Source: Cristatella mucedo (lineage: Eukaryota > Bryozoa > Phylactolaemata > Cristatellidae). From it: a DNA stretch of 64,000 bases. The notes under the pieces are model-generated. The model saw only the letters and a program-made list of their open reading frames with translations, did not search any database and was not told where the DNA came from. The stretch covers positions 826,182 through 890,181 of the forward strand of contig WPIO01000148.1 in the NCBI GenBank assembly GCA_009760855.2. Direction: 5' to 3'. The position numbers were made by a program, and so were the translations under genes. This document shows, piece by piece, positions 11,801 through 52,600 of this stretch (position 1 is its first letter; the number at the start of each line of letters is the position of its first letter).

Positions 11801-14800
11801 GAACCATTTTTGGAATACCTTTCAAAAGACAAACGTGTTAAAAATCCTGCAGGGTATTTTATTTTCACTACAGAAATTCATATCTGATTTCAATCGGACC
11901 CGTTTTGCTACTTCAAGCACCTTTGATTACACAAATAGCAAAAAATCAAACTAAAACTAGAAATGAACACCTGCAGTGGTCTACAGGCAAAGTTGGTTAT
12001 ATTTTAAATTGATACATCAAGTATTGACTGAGTTATGGAATTTACAAGGCACAAAGATGTAGTATAAATGAAGCTGAAGAGTCACAAGCATCAACAAGCT
12101 GCAACACAACCTCAATAAGCTGCAAACATGTACGTTGATGCACGACGGTACAACCGGCTGAAACACAACTCATATTTTTCAGATAAAAAATACTAGCTGA
12201 CTTAACAGCCTCTTTTGGATAGGAACAGAAGGGCCGTTACGGCTATCACCACCACTTGGAGTGGCAATACAATAAAGGATCGCCCACCACAGGATTCGAT
12301 TCCACGACCTCGGTCCCGAGGTCGTGGGTTGCCGCGAAAAGCAACCACTTTATCTAGTCACTTTTAATTGGTCGTCACTTTTAATTGGTTGCTTCCGGTC
12401 GAGACACGGTTTACCTAACCGTTTTAATTGCTTTTCTTTTATGTGGAAATAATAAAAACTTCCATTTATTCCATGCTTATAACTTTCATTGATTCCATTT
12501 ATTACATGCTAGCCTTTTGAAAGATACCTCATACAAATTTGATTGTTAGACCAACCTTCTCGGTATTTTCTCAACATTTACCCTTACAGATCATTGGAAT
12601 CACCCAGTGCTTTACTTCCTTGAGGGCATAACGGCTGATAAGGACATAGGTTGGGACAAATGTCAAACCAAAATTCCCCCCCCCCAGTCGAAGCAAACAC
12701 TTCAAAGCAACTAACAAAATCAAACCAAAAGAGTATGCAACTTCTTGAGCGAGCTGCATGTTACACACCGTCACCCAAGATCGGTGATTTTCACGCCTGC
12801 CAATAGTATTTTTTGACACAGCCACCAATTTAAAGCCAGCACCTAACACAATAAAGTCGATTGCCAGCTGGGCTGATCAATATGGACAGTAGCTCGAGAA
12901 TCAAATTTTCCTGTCACGATTATCCCATGGAATCGAAGCGGAATGAAGACGAATGCCCCCAAGGTGCTTCGCTATCGTCGTCAGGATTAGCAGCATCATC
13001 ATCATGAGCAGCCTCGTCATCAGCGACCTCAAAGCGATTGCTGAAAAGGACTTACGCACAGACTGGGCTGAAGCCATTCTTCTCGAAAGATAATGATGCT
13101 GCTGCTGCCGATATTACGTGTCAAATTTGCCAGCAACAAACTGAAGAACTTTACTGAACCACACTATAGGAGAGACCTCGTCCAGCACCACTACCTTCAC
13201 GAGTGCATGGAGGCATTGTTCTCTAGGTCATACAACTACTGATTTAGTCGTCTGAGATAATAATAATATAATTGCATAGCACTCTCAGGTAACCAAATCT
13301 CTTTCTAGGCACTTTACAGATGCTGTACAGAAAGCACTACCAAATGATTGGTGGTACAATCTGCAAGCAGCAGACATATTGTAAGCAGGTACATGCACAC
13401 GAAGAACGAATCACAAAGTCTCACCAAATGCTGTAACAAAGAGGTGCGTTTTAAGCATCTTTTTAAATGTCATTACAGGGGACGTTGTGATGTGCTTAGG
13501 TAGCGAGTTCCAAGCTTTGGAAGCATAGGAACTATAGGCACGGTCTCCAACGGTTTTGGGACTCAAACGAGGTATGGCTAAACGATTCAAATCAGAACAC
13601 CGGGTTGTCCGATTTTTCGCTTGGTGGGGGAGTAGTTTTGATAGGTCGGCTGAAGCCAGAGAGTGAAGGGACCTAAAAGTGACAGAACCTTGAGGTCGAT
13701 ACACTGCTTCATTGGGAGTCAGTGCAAGGTGGCCAGAAGTGGTGTGATGCGGCGAATGCGACTATCACGACAGACGTGCCTAGCAGCAAAGTTTTGCACC
13801 AACTGTAAGCACCTGATTGCACATGCGGGAAGACCAGCAAGCAGTGAGTTTACAGAAGTCGAGATGGGATGTCACAAATGCAATTCGGATTGGTAGTATC
13901 ACTGTCTAAGCAAGTCATAATTTTAGCAGTGTTTTGTAGCTGAAAGTAGGCAGACTTGACTGTGGAGCTGATGTGGTCGTCTAATGAAAGATCACTGTGG
14001 AACAGGACACCTAGATAATAATAATGATAATGCACTTGACAAAGCGCCCTCAGAGAACTCAAGTCTCTTTCTAGGCGCTTTGCAGTTGCTGCAAAGGAAA
14101 CACGATCGAATGGTGAGTGGTATCATGCTTGATAAACAACAAGAATAACATGGTTAGGGGTGACATGTACAGGGTCAGCATGCAAGTTTGGTTAGTGGCA
14201 GCAAGCAACAGTGTCAGCACGCACAAGCACATAAAAAACGAATCACGGGGACATACTAAATGCTGTCCTAAATAGGTGCATTTTTAAACTTTTTAAATGT
14301 GGTCAAGTCAGGGGATGTCGGGACACAAGTCGAGAGGGAGTTCCAAGCTTTGGGAGCATATAAACTAAATGCACGGTCTCCAAAGGATTTGAGGTTTGTA
14401 CGAAGTATTGGTAAACTGTTGGACTCCGAAAGCGGGTGGTACGACGCTTGGCCTGGTGGGGGAGTAGATCTGAGATATAGGCTGGAGCCAAAGAATGAAT
14501 GGACCTAAAAGTGAGTGAAGTCGATCCGTTGCTTAAATGGTAGCCCAGGGCAGATCGGCGATAAGTGATGTGATGTGGCAATTGTGACGTGCAGATTCAA
14601 CAGGAGATAGGCTGGCTGAGCCGATTTTAAGTGCTAGGTTTGCCAATTTCTAAATCACACTTGGTTTGCCCATAACTAGTAGGTTGGTCTTGTCGTTATT
14701 CAATTCAAGAAATTTTGTTGCCCTCGATATTCGGATGTCAGCAATATATGCAGCAAGTGTGTTGTGCAATCGAAACCACTGCAAATGCAAGCCACTCTTT

Positions 14801-15887
14801 ACCTTTTAGCTATATCTAGGCTGTACTGTCAGCATAGCAAGTAAACAATGGACAATAAAATGGCTTCTTGTTCGGCCGTTTACACAATGGATGCACAGGA
14901 GCTTTCTGAAGCACAGTGAAAGTTTTATGGTTGCTTTTAGGATGTCGTTCGGACCCAGACACTTCAGTGGTCATGCAGCTCATGCAAATATGGTATAGGG
15001 CAAAACTTGCCACAGGGAGCAGCCTAAATCCATGACACTAGCCACTGTGAACATATGGCAAGTAGTGGACCGGTAGATTCAACCACAAAAAAATAAGCCG
15101 AGTAAAGACAGATCAGACAGAATTAAAAACAGCCAACTCGTATGAATGGTTGATCGCATTAATACGACGGTTTTGGTTGATCGCATTAATACGACTACTA
15201 ATGAGCACAACTTATTATTATTACTTTGAAACTGAAATAACCACAACATTAAAAGTCGGACAACATGTCGCACAGTATAGCTCTGGGGTAGGCAAAGCCA
15301 TACATGATGCAGCAATTACCAAACAGGAAAAAGAAATACTCCGGTACAGATGAAAAGTGCACGGCCCTATGCCCTATGCCGCAGTTCGCACTCGGTGAGG
15401 TCAGACACCGCCAAAATCTAGAGATGTCAATTACACCAAGGCAAAGGAAAGCTTGGAGGGTTACTTACCGTTGGCACGATGTGTTTTATTGAACAAGTTT
15501 TTCTCAAATGCCTTCTGCTCTTTTGCGGTTGGGAAAGCGTTATCGTAGTACTAAAAGACAGGTTAACTAATGCGTCACCTTCCATGGCTACCTATGCGAG
15601 TTCATTCAGGAATGCATAGAAAATAAAACAGGTCTTATGAATAAAATGGGTACGAATGGGTACGAATGCACAGATAATTGCTAAGCGTCACGGAGGAATA
15701 TGTAGCAGTCCTACTGCAACAAACCTTTGAGACAATTCGATTGCCGTCGTTATCCATAATGAGAATAGCCTTCACGGAGTACAGCGTCGGTTCCTGGACG
15801 AGACATAACCCATCAATAATCGGCCAGATGACGCATAATAAAAGGAAAAAAAATCAAGAAATAACATACCGAGAGTACAGATTCCAT
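8809..15887 (-). CDS. COPZ: Coatomer subunit zeta (COPZ), complete, 7 exons
   Basis: Zeta is the small sigma-like adaptin-type subunit of the COPI coat, pairing with gamma-COP in the F-subcomplex that drives Golgi-to-ER and intra-Golgi vesicle transport. Joining 15870-15887, 15725-15793, 15469-15550, 11187-11278, 9173-9306, 8950-9040 and 8809-8856 gives 534 bases, 177 codons plus stop. That equals the usual COPZ1 length, and every exon phase agrees. Hallmarks in order: [82 protein letters not shown], and the C-terminal [12 protein letters not shown]. The start is the ATG at 15887; its exon codes only six residues. It diverges from SMARCC with 272 bp between the start codons. The span is about 7.1 kb, most of it LINE-filled intron 3. 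Confidence 0.96.
8950..9040 (-). CDS. COPZ: COPZ exon 6
   Basis: Encodes [18 protein letters not shown] and [12 protein letters not shown], matching the vertebrate ILESDPQQVV segment. The acceptor is TTCTAG and the donor GTAAGT. Confidence 0.95.
9173..9306 (-). CDS. COPZ: COPZ exon 5
   Basis: Encodes [18 protein letters not shown], then the conserved KKNVEKK and [10 protein letters not shown]. The acceptor is TTCTAG, the donor GTACGT, and it ends two bases into a Gly codon. Confidence 0.95.
9545..10045 (-). repeat. LINE B 3' fragment
   Basis: On the minus strand it encodes a decayed form of [20 protein letters not shown], then [16 protein letters not shown]. It ends in the LINE B 3' tail (GTGAGTGCGCTATACAAAAC) and an ATTAC-type simple repeat at 9545. 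It lies in COPZ intron 4, in the gene's own orientation. Confidence 0.75.
10910..11015 (+). repeat. SINE1 3' half, degenerate
   Basis: The SINE1 body (ATCCTTTATTGCTACTGCAA, a run of eight or more G, AAGGCTCTTCTG, GAATCAGC) without the tRNA-like head. It is in COPZ intron 3, antisense to the gene. Confidence 0.6.
11187..11278 (-). CDS. COPZ: COPZ exon 4
   Basis: Encodes [16 protein letters not shown] and [15 protein letters not shown], the central strands of the fold. It starts with two bases completing the split codon (acceptor TTGCAG); the donor is GTATCT. Confidence 0.95.
11640..12180 (+). repeat. Unclassified interspersed repeat, copy 1
   Basis: The segment around 12010-12120 shares GAGTTATGGAATTTACAAGG and flanking sequence with 51710-51835. 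No coding capacity and no tRNA boxes are seen. The outer limits are uncertain. Confidence 0.45.
12188..12365 (-). repeat. tRNA-derived SINE1 copy
   Basis: An antisense copy with the perfect inverted repeat CACGACCTCGG / CCGAGGTCGTG at 12303-12327 and the body GGCTATCACCACCACTTG. It lies in COPZ intron 3, in the same orientation as COPZ transcription. Confidence 0.8.
13258..14015 (-). repeat. LINE A 3' copy
   Basis: Minus-strand coding remnants include [20 protein letters not shown] and [14 protein letters not shown]. The 3' tail hairpin and an ATT-type end lie at 13258-13320. Frameshifts break the frame. It is inside COPZ intron 3. Confidence 0.8.
14016..14775 (-). repeat. Second LINE A 3' copy, abutting the first
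   Basis: It has an independent hairpin tail (GCGCCCTCAGAGAACTCAAG) and an ATT-type end at 14016-14070, then decayed C-terminal coding sequence ([17 protein letters not shown]) to about 14775. Its tail meets the 5' break of the copy at 13258-14015, suggesting one insertion next to or within the other. Confidence 0.75.
15469..15550 (-). CDS. COPZ: COPZ exon 3
   Basis: Encodes [18 protein letters not shown] and on to THRAN. It has a TTTTAG acceptor and a GTAAGT donor, ending one base into a codon. Confidence 0.95.
15725..15793 (-). CDS. COPZ: COPZ exon 2
   Basis: 23 codons starting [12 protein letters not shown], the first beta strands of the longin-like sigma fold. The acceptor is GTCCAG and the donor GTTTGT; phase 0 at both ends. 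Confidence 0.94.
15870..15887 (-). CDS. COPZ: COPZ exon 1 (six codons)
   Basis: Encodes the six residues MESVLS, equivalent to the vertebrate start MEALIL. The donor GTATGT follows directly. It is too short for any ORF scan and is supported by the exact phase 0 join to exon 2. Confidence 0.85.
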
Positions 15888-16159
15888 TGCTTGTGATATA
15901 ATCCGGTGGCGAATGAAACAGCAATTCCGGGTGGGTCGCTAGCAGTTCCAAGACGTGGAAGCACAGCAGCCCGTCGGGAGGTCTGCCGGGTCCAATACAT
16001 CCGTTTGGTTGGCAGCGCTTGTCTGCAGTCACTCCTGACACTAAAGTAGGTAATTCTCTTACGGTCACTTTAATAAATTATATTTTATATAGAATAAATA
16101 AGAAAGAAGCTTAAAACGATGTGAGAAGGAAGACTGCACGAACGGGTAGTTCGCGACTG
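15888..16159. promoter_or_regulatory. Shared head-to-head promoter region, COPZ / SMARCC
   Basis: The two start codons point away from each other and are 272 bp apart, so both 5' UTRs and core promoters must fit here or overlap, unless an upstream non-coding exon exists. A CCAAT sequence lies near 15990 and a TATA-like TATATTTTATATAG near 16080. An in-frame TAA at 16112 supports the SMARCC start. Bidirectional use is inference. Confidence 0.6.
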
Positions 16160-45935
<29,776 letters not shown>

Positions 45936-46511
45936 GCAAGCACTATGAAGGGGGCTTTGATAAAGTCTCCTGTGTTACTGGACACTGTGTGTTCATAAGC
46001 TAATTTCTTGTTACGCGAGCAGCCGTTTGTAGCTCAGCATCATGAAAATGATGTGTAATAGCTTTAGAACGATGTTATTGTTTTATTTTTTACAAATACA
46101 CCTATACACGATGTCAAACTCATCTCGTAAAATCGTACAAAATAAGCAATGTGCTACAATAATATAGTGTAATACGCTTAAATTTGGCTAGGGATGAGGC
46201 AGCCTGTACAGCTGGTCACTAGCTCAGGATGTCAGCAGCTCAGCCAACATTCGCGCGCACACACGTGTAGCTAAAAACAACTGGAGAAGCTGGCATGCAT
46301 GCTGCTTGGGCCCTGTCAAAAATGCACAGGAGGCAAGTTGTTGAGCACCTCCTGTGGCACGCATGCCGTGCAAGCAATTCCTTAGGGCACTCAAAAAAAG
46401 CATTTCGGACTAGAGTAGGTTGCATACACATTGCACCCTGTATGCGGCGGCCGTCACATGATGTTTCAGCATCGTTGCAGCAGTCGTATGGGGCGTGGTT
46501 GCCACAGCCAT
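45936..46511. terminator. Tail-to-tail intergenic space with KMT2C/D poly(A) signal
   Basis: 576 bp separate the SMARCC and KMT2C/D stop codons. An AATAAA on the minus strand at 46082-46087 suits the KMT2C/D 3' end, about 425 bases after its stop. On the plus strand only AATAAG near 46141 and similar weak hexamers are seen for SMARCC. Confidence 0.6.
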
Positions 46512-46604
46512 CTAATTCATCCACTTTCGGCAATTTGTAGCTCCGCAGTTGCAGGGTATCTTGTGCTGGTCATCTTCGAAGTCAAACTTGTAGTCGTAAG
46601 TCAG
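46512..46604 (-). CDS. KMT2C/D: KMT2C/D terminal exon: end of SET and post-SET
   Basis: Encodes [20 protein letters not shown] then [10 protein letters not shown] and TAG. The Tyr of LTYDY belongs to the SET active site, and the CxC..C cluster is the post-SET zinc site. The acceptor is CTTCAG. Confidence 0.97.
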   Translation of the reverse strand: MTYDYKFDFEDDQHKIPCNCGATNCRKWMN

Positions 46605-49600
46605 CTGAAGCATAACGATCAGTGTGATGCTTGATAAGAATGTGGATAACGATTCCGAAGCTAAAGTGCTAATTTAACCAGGATGTGTGGCAAGCGGTTG
46701 CTTTTACAGCAAGCATAGGCGGCAGTGAAAAAGTGGCGTTTAGGTTAGTACATGGTCTGTTCGACGAATGCAAGTAGCGTTCTATCAGTAATGAAACTAT
46801 TTACTAAAAAGGCAGAAGGAAACTTATACTTGCAAAGTGTAAAGCAGTGCAGAAGCCAAACGAAGCTGTGTACCTCCTCCCCTTTGGCCAACCGACGATT
46901 TGCTATGATAATTATCTTGCACTCCTTTTCCAGATTGACAATTTCCGCAACACAGTTGGGGGCACACGAATGATTGACGTAGCGTGCAGGACCACCAGCC
47001 ATAGTGGCGTCGCAGACAAGATCAGGCGTAATGCGGAACATGTAGACACCGCGGTTCTGCTTTTCGTATATCTTCTCTCGCAGCTCAGCTAGCTCGTTTC
47101 GGATGATCTCACCAATATATTCAATCATCATGGTATGCTTCTCAATGTCACGAGCAGCAAACAGACCCAAACCCTAAAAAGTGTACGAGGACGTGAACGA
47201 TTCAAATGCGAGCTAACACAAAAAAGGCACAGCGGTAACCAAAGCCACCAGAAGTTTGGCGTGGCTCACCTGAATTCGTGATCGGCCCAAGTAAACGTAA
47301 TTTCTCCACTCCGTCTTCAATCGCCTGTACTGTTGGGATTTCGAGTGAACAAATTGTTTCATGTACGGCGAATTAACGTCGCCTATGAAGCCGGTGACAG
47401 TGGACGGCAGTGAGTGGCTCCGGCTGCTCGTTTGGACAGTGTGTGGTCTACATAAAAGTATGTGCAGGACTGAATGCTGCGAAAAGCTTCGAGGAGATCA
47501 CAAGCCATATTAATGGAATTCCTATAGCAACGAAAATGAAAAGACACTTCCGAAAAGCCACTAACATGCTAGGATGGCCACTGACACAGTCGGTTTTCCA
47601 CTGCAAGTCCTAGATGTGTAACAAGCTGTCAGAATTTGTCTGCAACGGCAGTTCTTCTTTTATGCAAGTCTTCTGCAGCTGATCCTGGCACTGCCTTTCC
47701 CAACACACTTTCCTGCTACTGCCAGGTTATGTTTCTTACTTACTTAACTCGTTTCCTCAACTTCAATCCCCCCCGAATTGTGCACGTTTCTCTGTTTTCC
47801 TTTGTCAAATAAGAGACGAGGCCTGTTGGCAGGCAAAGGTTTAACGATAGCTGCTAAAGCTACAGCAGCCCTATACAGAAACTGCTTGGTCCCGAATGCT
47901 CTGCAAAGTTACCGAGCTACTGAGCATTGTGTGCTCGAGCTGGCTTGCTACATCGTTCAAATTAGTTTGGGCTACAAGCATGAACGAGTGAAATGGTGAA
48001 CGGCTGCAACCTGCAGCACGATACGCCCGCACATCTGAACGTGCCATTACGAAATGGCCAACCGAACGCTACTTCAACGGAACCGAAAGTAGCATACCTG
48101 CGAAAATGCGTGCGCAGCTTGGGCTCAGATCTGGCACAGCCCGTGGGGTTGACGGCGAGTGGCATCTCGATAAGTTGGGTGCGTCCAAATTTGAATGCAT
48201 ATCCAGCCAAGAGTTCGGCGCCGGGGAGCTTCGAGAAACAAAGCAACACGCTGTGTGCGCACGCTAGTGAAGGCGGCAGCTGAGCGCAACAGGTACAAAT
48301 GCAAAATAACTGGCCTGGCCAGTTTTACCAATCGAGCTTAAGTACAACACACGAAACAAACGCAATCAGCACGTAGAAAATTGTACAAGGAAGGAGCTTC
48401 ACTGCGAGCAGACGACCAGGGAAGCACCCTCACCGATTCAATGACCCTGACAATGCAGGGCTCGGTCAAGCCGAATAAGAGCTCGCCCGTGAGAAAAGCC
48501 GGAAAGATTTTAACGAGGCCACCATCCCTGCACAGTTTTTCCACTTTCTCCAGTACGTGTGTCCAAACACCTAGAACAGACTTTTCTTTTAGGACACGCC
48601 ACACGACAGCCGAACCGAAAGAAGCCAGGCGAGATAGCACAACGAGCCACTTTTTTCCATATCCTGCCAACGATTGACAAACGCGCAGTGGTATCATCCA
48701 CCCAATACCTTGAGCAGAAGAATCCCGGAACACAAGGTTTTCGAACCCAGACTCGTGAACGGTGATGCTAAACTCGGGCCGTCCGTCGCACTCTCCGATG
48801 AGGCACTCGTAGCGAGCACGGCGGCGCACGCAGCGCATGCTCCAGTAGTAGCGTGTGGCCCGGTAGCCGACCGGGTAGATGTGGTCACGACAGTGAAACT
48901 TGCCGGTGGAGATCTGGTGTATGAACAGCTGCCCTACACTGTGGAACACGAGCGCACCGAGTCGGACTTTGTACGAACGCTCATCGTCGAGTTCGTGAAC
49001 GACACTGAAACGGTGACAGACACGATCGAGTGGTTAAAAAAGGCCTCGCACGAGATTTGCTCACACGATGACAGCCGAGATCTTGCCACCTTATTCTGCT
49101 ACGACATAGCAGGTGCTCATTCGTGAAGAGGGTAAGACTTCTTCAAATTGCGACATAAGAACTACCTTGCTGCTGCTGCAGGCAACGATGGCCGTGGCGA
49201 AGGGAAGAGAAACGACAGAATGGGAAATAAAAAATAAAATAAAAAATAAATAAAAAGCAGCCAAATGCGGACCACAGGAGCTATTGGCTTTCCCGGAAAC
49301 TTGACACTGCAAAAATCGGACTTGACTTGATAATGATACCGACTGTGATGCCGGTTCATGTCACATTCATTCAACAGGCTGAACTGCTGCATCAGTTTCA
49401 GCCTGTTCGCGCCCTCAGGTCCTGTGTGGACAATAAATTAGCTGTCCCATTCCTCCGCTTAAAGACAGTTGGCGACAGAAGCTTGAGCTCTGCAGGTCCT
49501 AGACTGTGGAACTCGCTTCCACAATTCGTACGCACCGACAACTACTCTCCAACTGCCGACTATGGCACATCTTTTTCAGCGGTCCTGAACTGCTACTTCT

Positions 49601-52600
49601 ATGCTACTCACTACCTCAACTGCTCTCCTGACTCGGCAATGCTTCCCACTTTCTCTGTGTTGCGTGAGACGAAGTCTGTTGGCTACCGAATGCGTACCGA
49701 AAGCCGCTTAGGCTGTGATTGCGCTATACAAAACTCTCCTGCGTAACACCCACATGGTCTTTATGACTTTGGAGTTACTGACTGAGATGCATTACATTAC
49801 ATTACATGTATTTGCAAAACTCGGCAGCTAGGCTTGTCTGTCGTGAGCGTCAAAGTTGCCACATCACACCACTCTCGCCGACCTGCACTGGCTCTCACTC
49901 AAGCAACGCATCGACATCAAGGTTTCGCCACTCACTTTCAGGTCCCTGCATTCTTTGGCTCCAGCCTACCTATCAGATCTACTCCCACATAAGGTTAAGC
50001 TTAGTCCTTAAATCCTTTGGAGACCGTGCATTTAGCTCGTATGCTCCCACAGCCTGGAACTCCCTCCCGACCTGCATCAGAACATCCCCTGACCTGACCA
50101 CATTTAAAAAGAACTTAAAAACATACCTATTTAGGACAGCATTTAGTGGGTCCTTGTGATTCGTCCTCGATGTGCTTATGCGTGCTGACACTGTGCATGC
50201 TGCCACTAACCACATTTGCATGCTGACCCAGTGCATGTAACCCCTAACCATGTTATTCATTTTGTTTGTTTTTCAAGCATGATTTTACTTACTATTCTAT
50301 TGCGTATCACTTTGCAGCAAATGTAAAGCGCCTAGAAAGAGATTAAGTTCTCTGAGGGCGCTTTATCAAGTGCAATATTATTATTATTATTATTATTAGT
50401 ACAATCTGCTTTTCGGAATCTAACTGTTTACATGTACCTGGTACAAACCTCAAATCCTTTGGAGATCGTACCTCCCAAAGCATGGAACTCACTCCCGATT
50501 TCCGCCACGACTTCTCCTGTTTTGACCTCATTTAAAAAGAAACTAAAAACGCACATATTTATCGGGTTCCATGATTCGTCCTTATAATAATAATAATAAT
50601 AATATTGCACTTGATAAAGCGCCCTCAGAGAACTTAATCTCTTTCTAGGCGCTTTACATTTGCTGCAAAGTGATACACAATAGAATAGTAAGTAAAATCA
50701 TGCTTGAAAAACAAACAAAATGAATAACATGGTTAGGGGTTACATGCACTGGGTCAGCATGCAAATGTGGTTAGTGGCAGCATGAACAGTGTCAGCACGC
50801 ATAAGCACATCGAGGACGAATCACAAGGACCCACTAAATGCTGTCCTAAATAGGTATGTTTTTAAGTTTCTTTTAAATGTGGTCAGGTCAGGGGATGTTC
50901 TGATGCAGGTCGGGAGGGAGTTCCAGGCTGTGGGAGCATACGAGCTAAATGCACGGTCTCCAAAGGATTTAAGGTTTGTACGAGGTATTTCTAGACTGTT
51001 GGATTCCGAAAAGCGAGTGGTACGATGCTTTGCCTGATGGGGTAGTATCTCTGAAAGATAGGCTGGAGCCATAGAATGAAGAGACCTAAAAGTGAGCGAC
51101 AAAACCTTGAAGTCAATCCGTTGCTTGACTGGTAACCAGTGCAGGTCGGCGAGAAGTGGAGTAATGTGGCAACTGCGACGCTCACGACAGACAAGCCTAG
51201 CTGCAGAGTTTTGCACCAGCTGCAATCGCCTGATCGCACATGCTGGTAGGCCAGTTAGCAGTGAGTTGCAGAAGTCGAGACGAGATGTCACGAATGCATG
51301 GACCAACTTGGACGTGGTATCCTTATCTAAACAAGCCCTAATTTTAGCAATGTTATGAAGCTGAAAATAGGCTGATTTGACTGTGGAGCTGATGTGGTCG
51401 TCTAACGAGAGGTCGCTTTGGAATATGACACCTAGATTTCGAGCTGATGCAACTGGAGATATGCTGGCAGAGCCAATTTTGAAAGTCAGCCTTTCCAATT
51501 TCTGAATAACACTAGGTTTGCCCATAACTAGTAAGTTGTGCTTATGCGTGCTGAGTGTGCACGATGCCACTAACATAACTTGCATGCTGACCCTGTGCAT
51601 GTCGCCCCTAACCATGTTATTCTTGTTGTTTATTGAGCCAAATTTATCCAACCGAAATAAACAATATTCCAGACTAGTGTCAAACTGGCCGAGCTGAACT
51701 CGCATTTCAAATTTCCTTCTGATGTGTGAAGTATTAGCCGAGTTATGGAATTTACAAGGCACTAACTGACCCTGGAAATGAAGCTGTATAAAAGTCACAA
51801 GAATGCACCTTAATAAGCTTCAAGCATCTAGAGCGATCTACCAAGGTTCGACAAGTTGGGATGTATCTCCGTCAGTAACTCCACAAAGTCATACAGACCA
51901 TGTGGGTGTTACGCAGGAGAGTTTTGTATAGCGCACTCACAGCCTAAGCGGCTTTCGGTACGCATTCGGTAGCCAACAGACTTCGTCTCACGCAACAGAG
52001 AGAAAGTGGGAAGCATAGCAGAGTTAGGAGAGCAGTTGAGGTAGTGAGTAGCATAGGAGTAGCAGTTCAGGACCGCTGAAAAAGATGTGCCATAGTCGGC
52101 AGTTGGAGAGTAGATGTCTCGCATATGATGCAAGGATCTGCAAATTTGTATTTGCAGATTTGTTGCTTCCGGTTTACATCCGGGTTAGGCATGGCTTGCA
52201 CAACAAATTTGTTCTTTCATGCAGAAGTCGTCAGAACTTCCGATCCCAGTTCTAACACATTCGTCTTTCGAAAAGTACGATACACATATTCGATTGTCGG
52301 ACAAATTTTATAGGTATTTTCTAGATTTTGCCGTCAGCCAAGTTATTCTGTTGCTTATTGAGCATGCTACCACTAAACTTTAGATCGCTCTTCCTTCGAA
52401 AAAATTGTAAAGCACATAGAAAGAGATTGAGTTCTCTGAGGGTGCTTTATCAAATGTATTATTATCATTATTATTATTTGTGACTACCTAAGAACACTTC
52501 TGTAACTCTTTAATTGCAGGTCTTCCTGCCTGTGCAATAAAACCCTTACAGCAGGACCAAAACTGTGCAATACTAGTTTTGTCTGTCGTGAACGACATCA

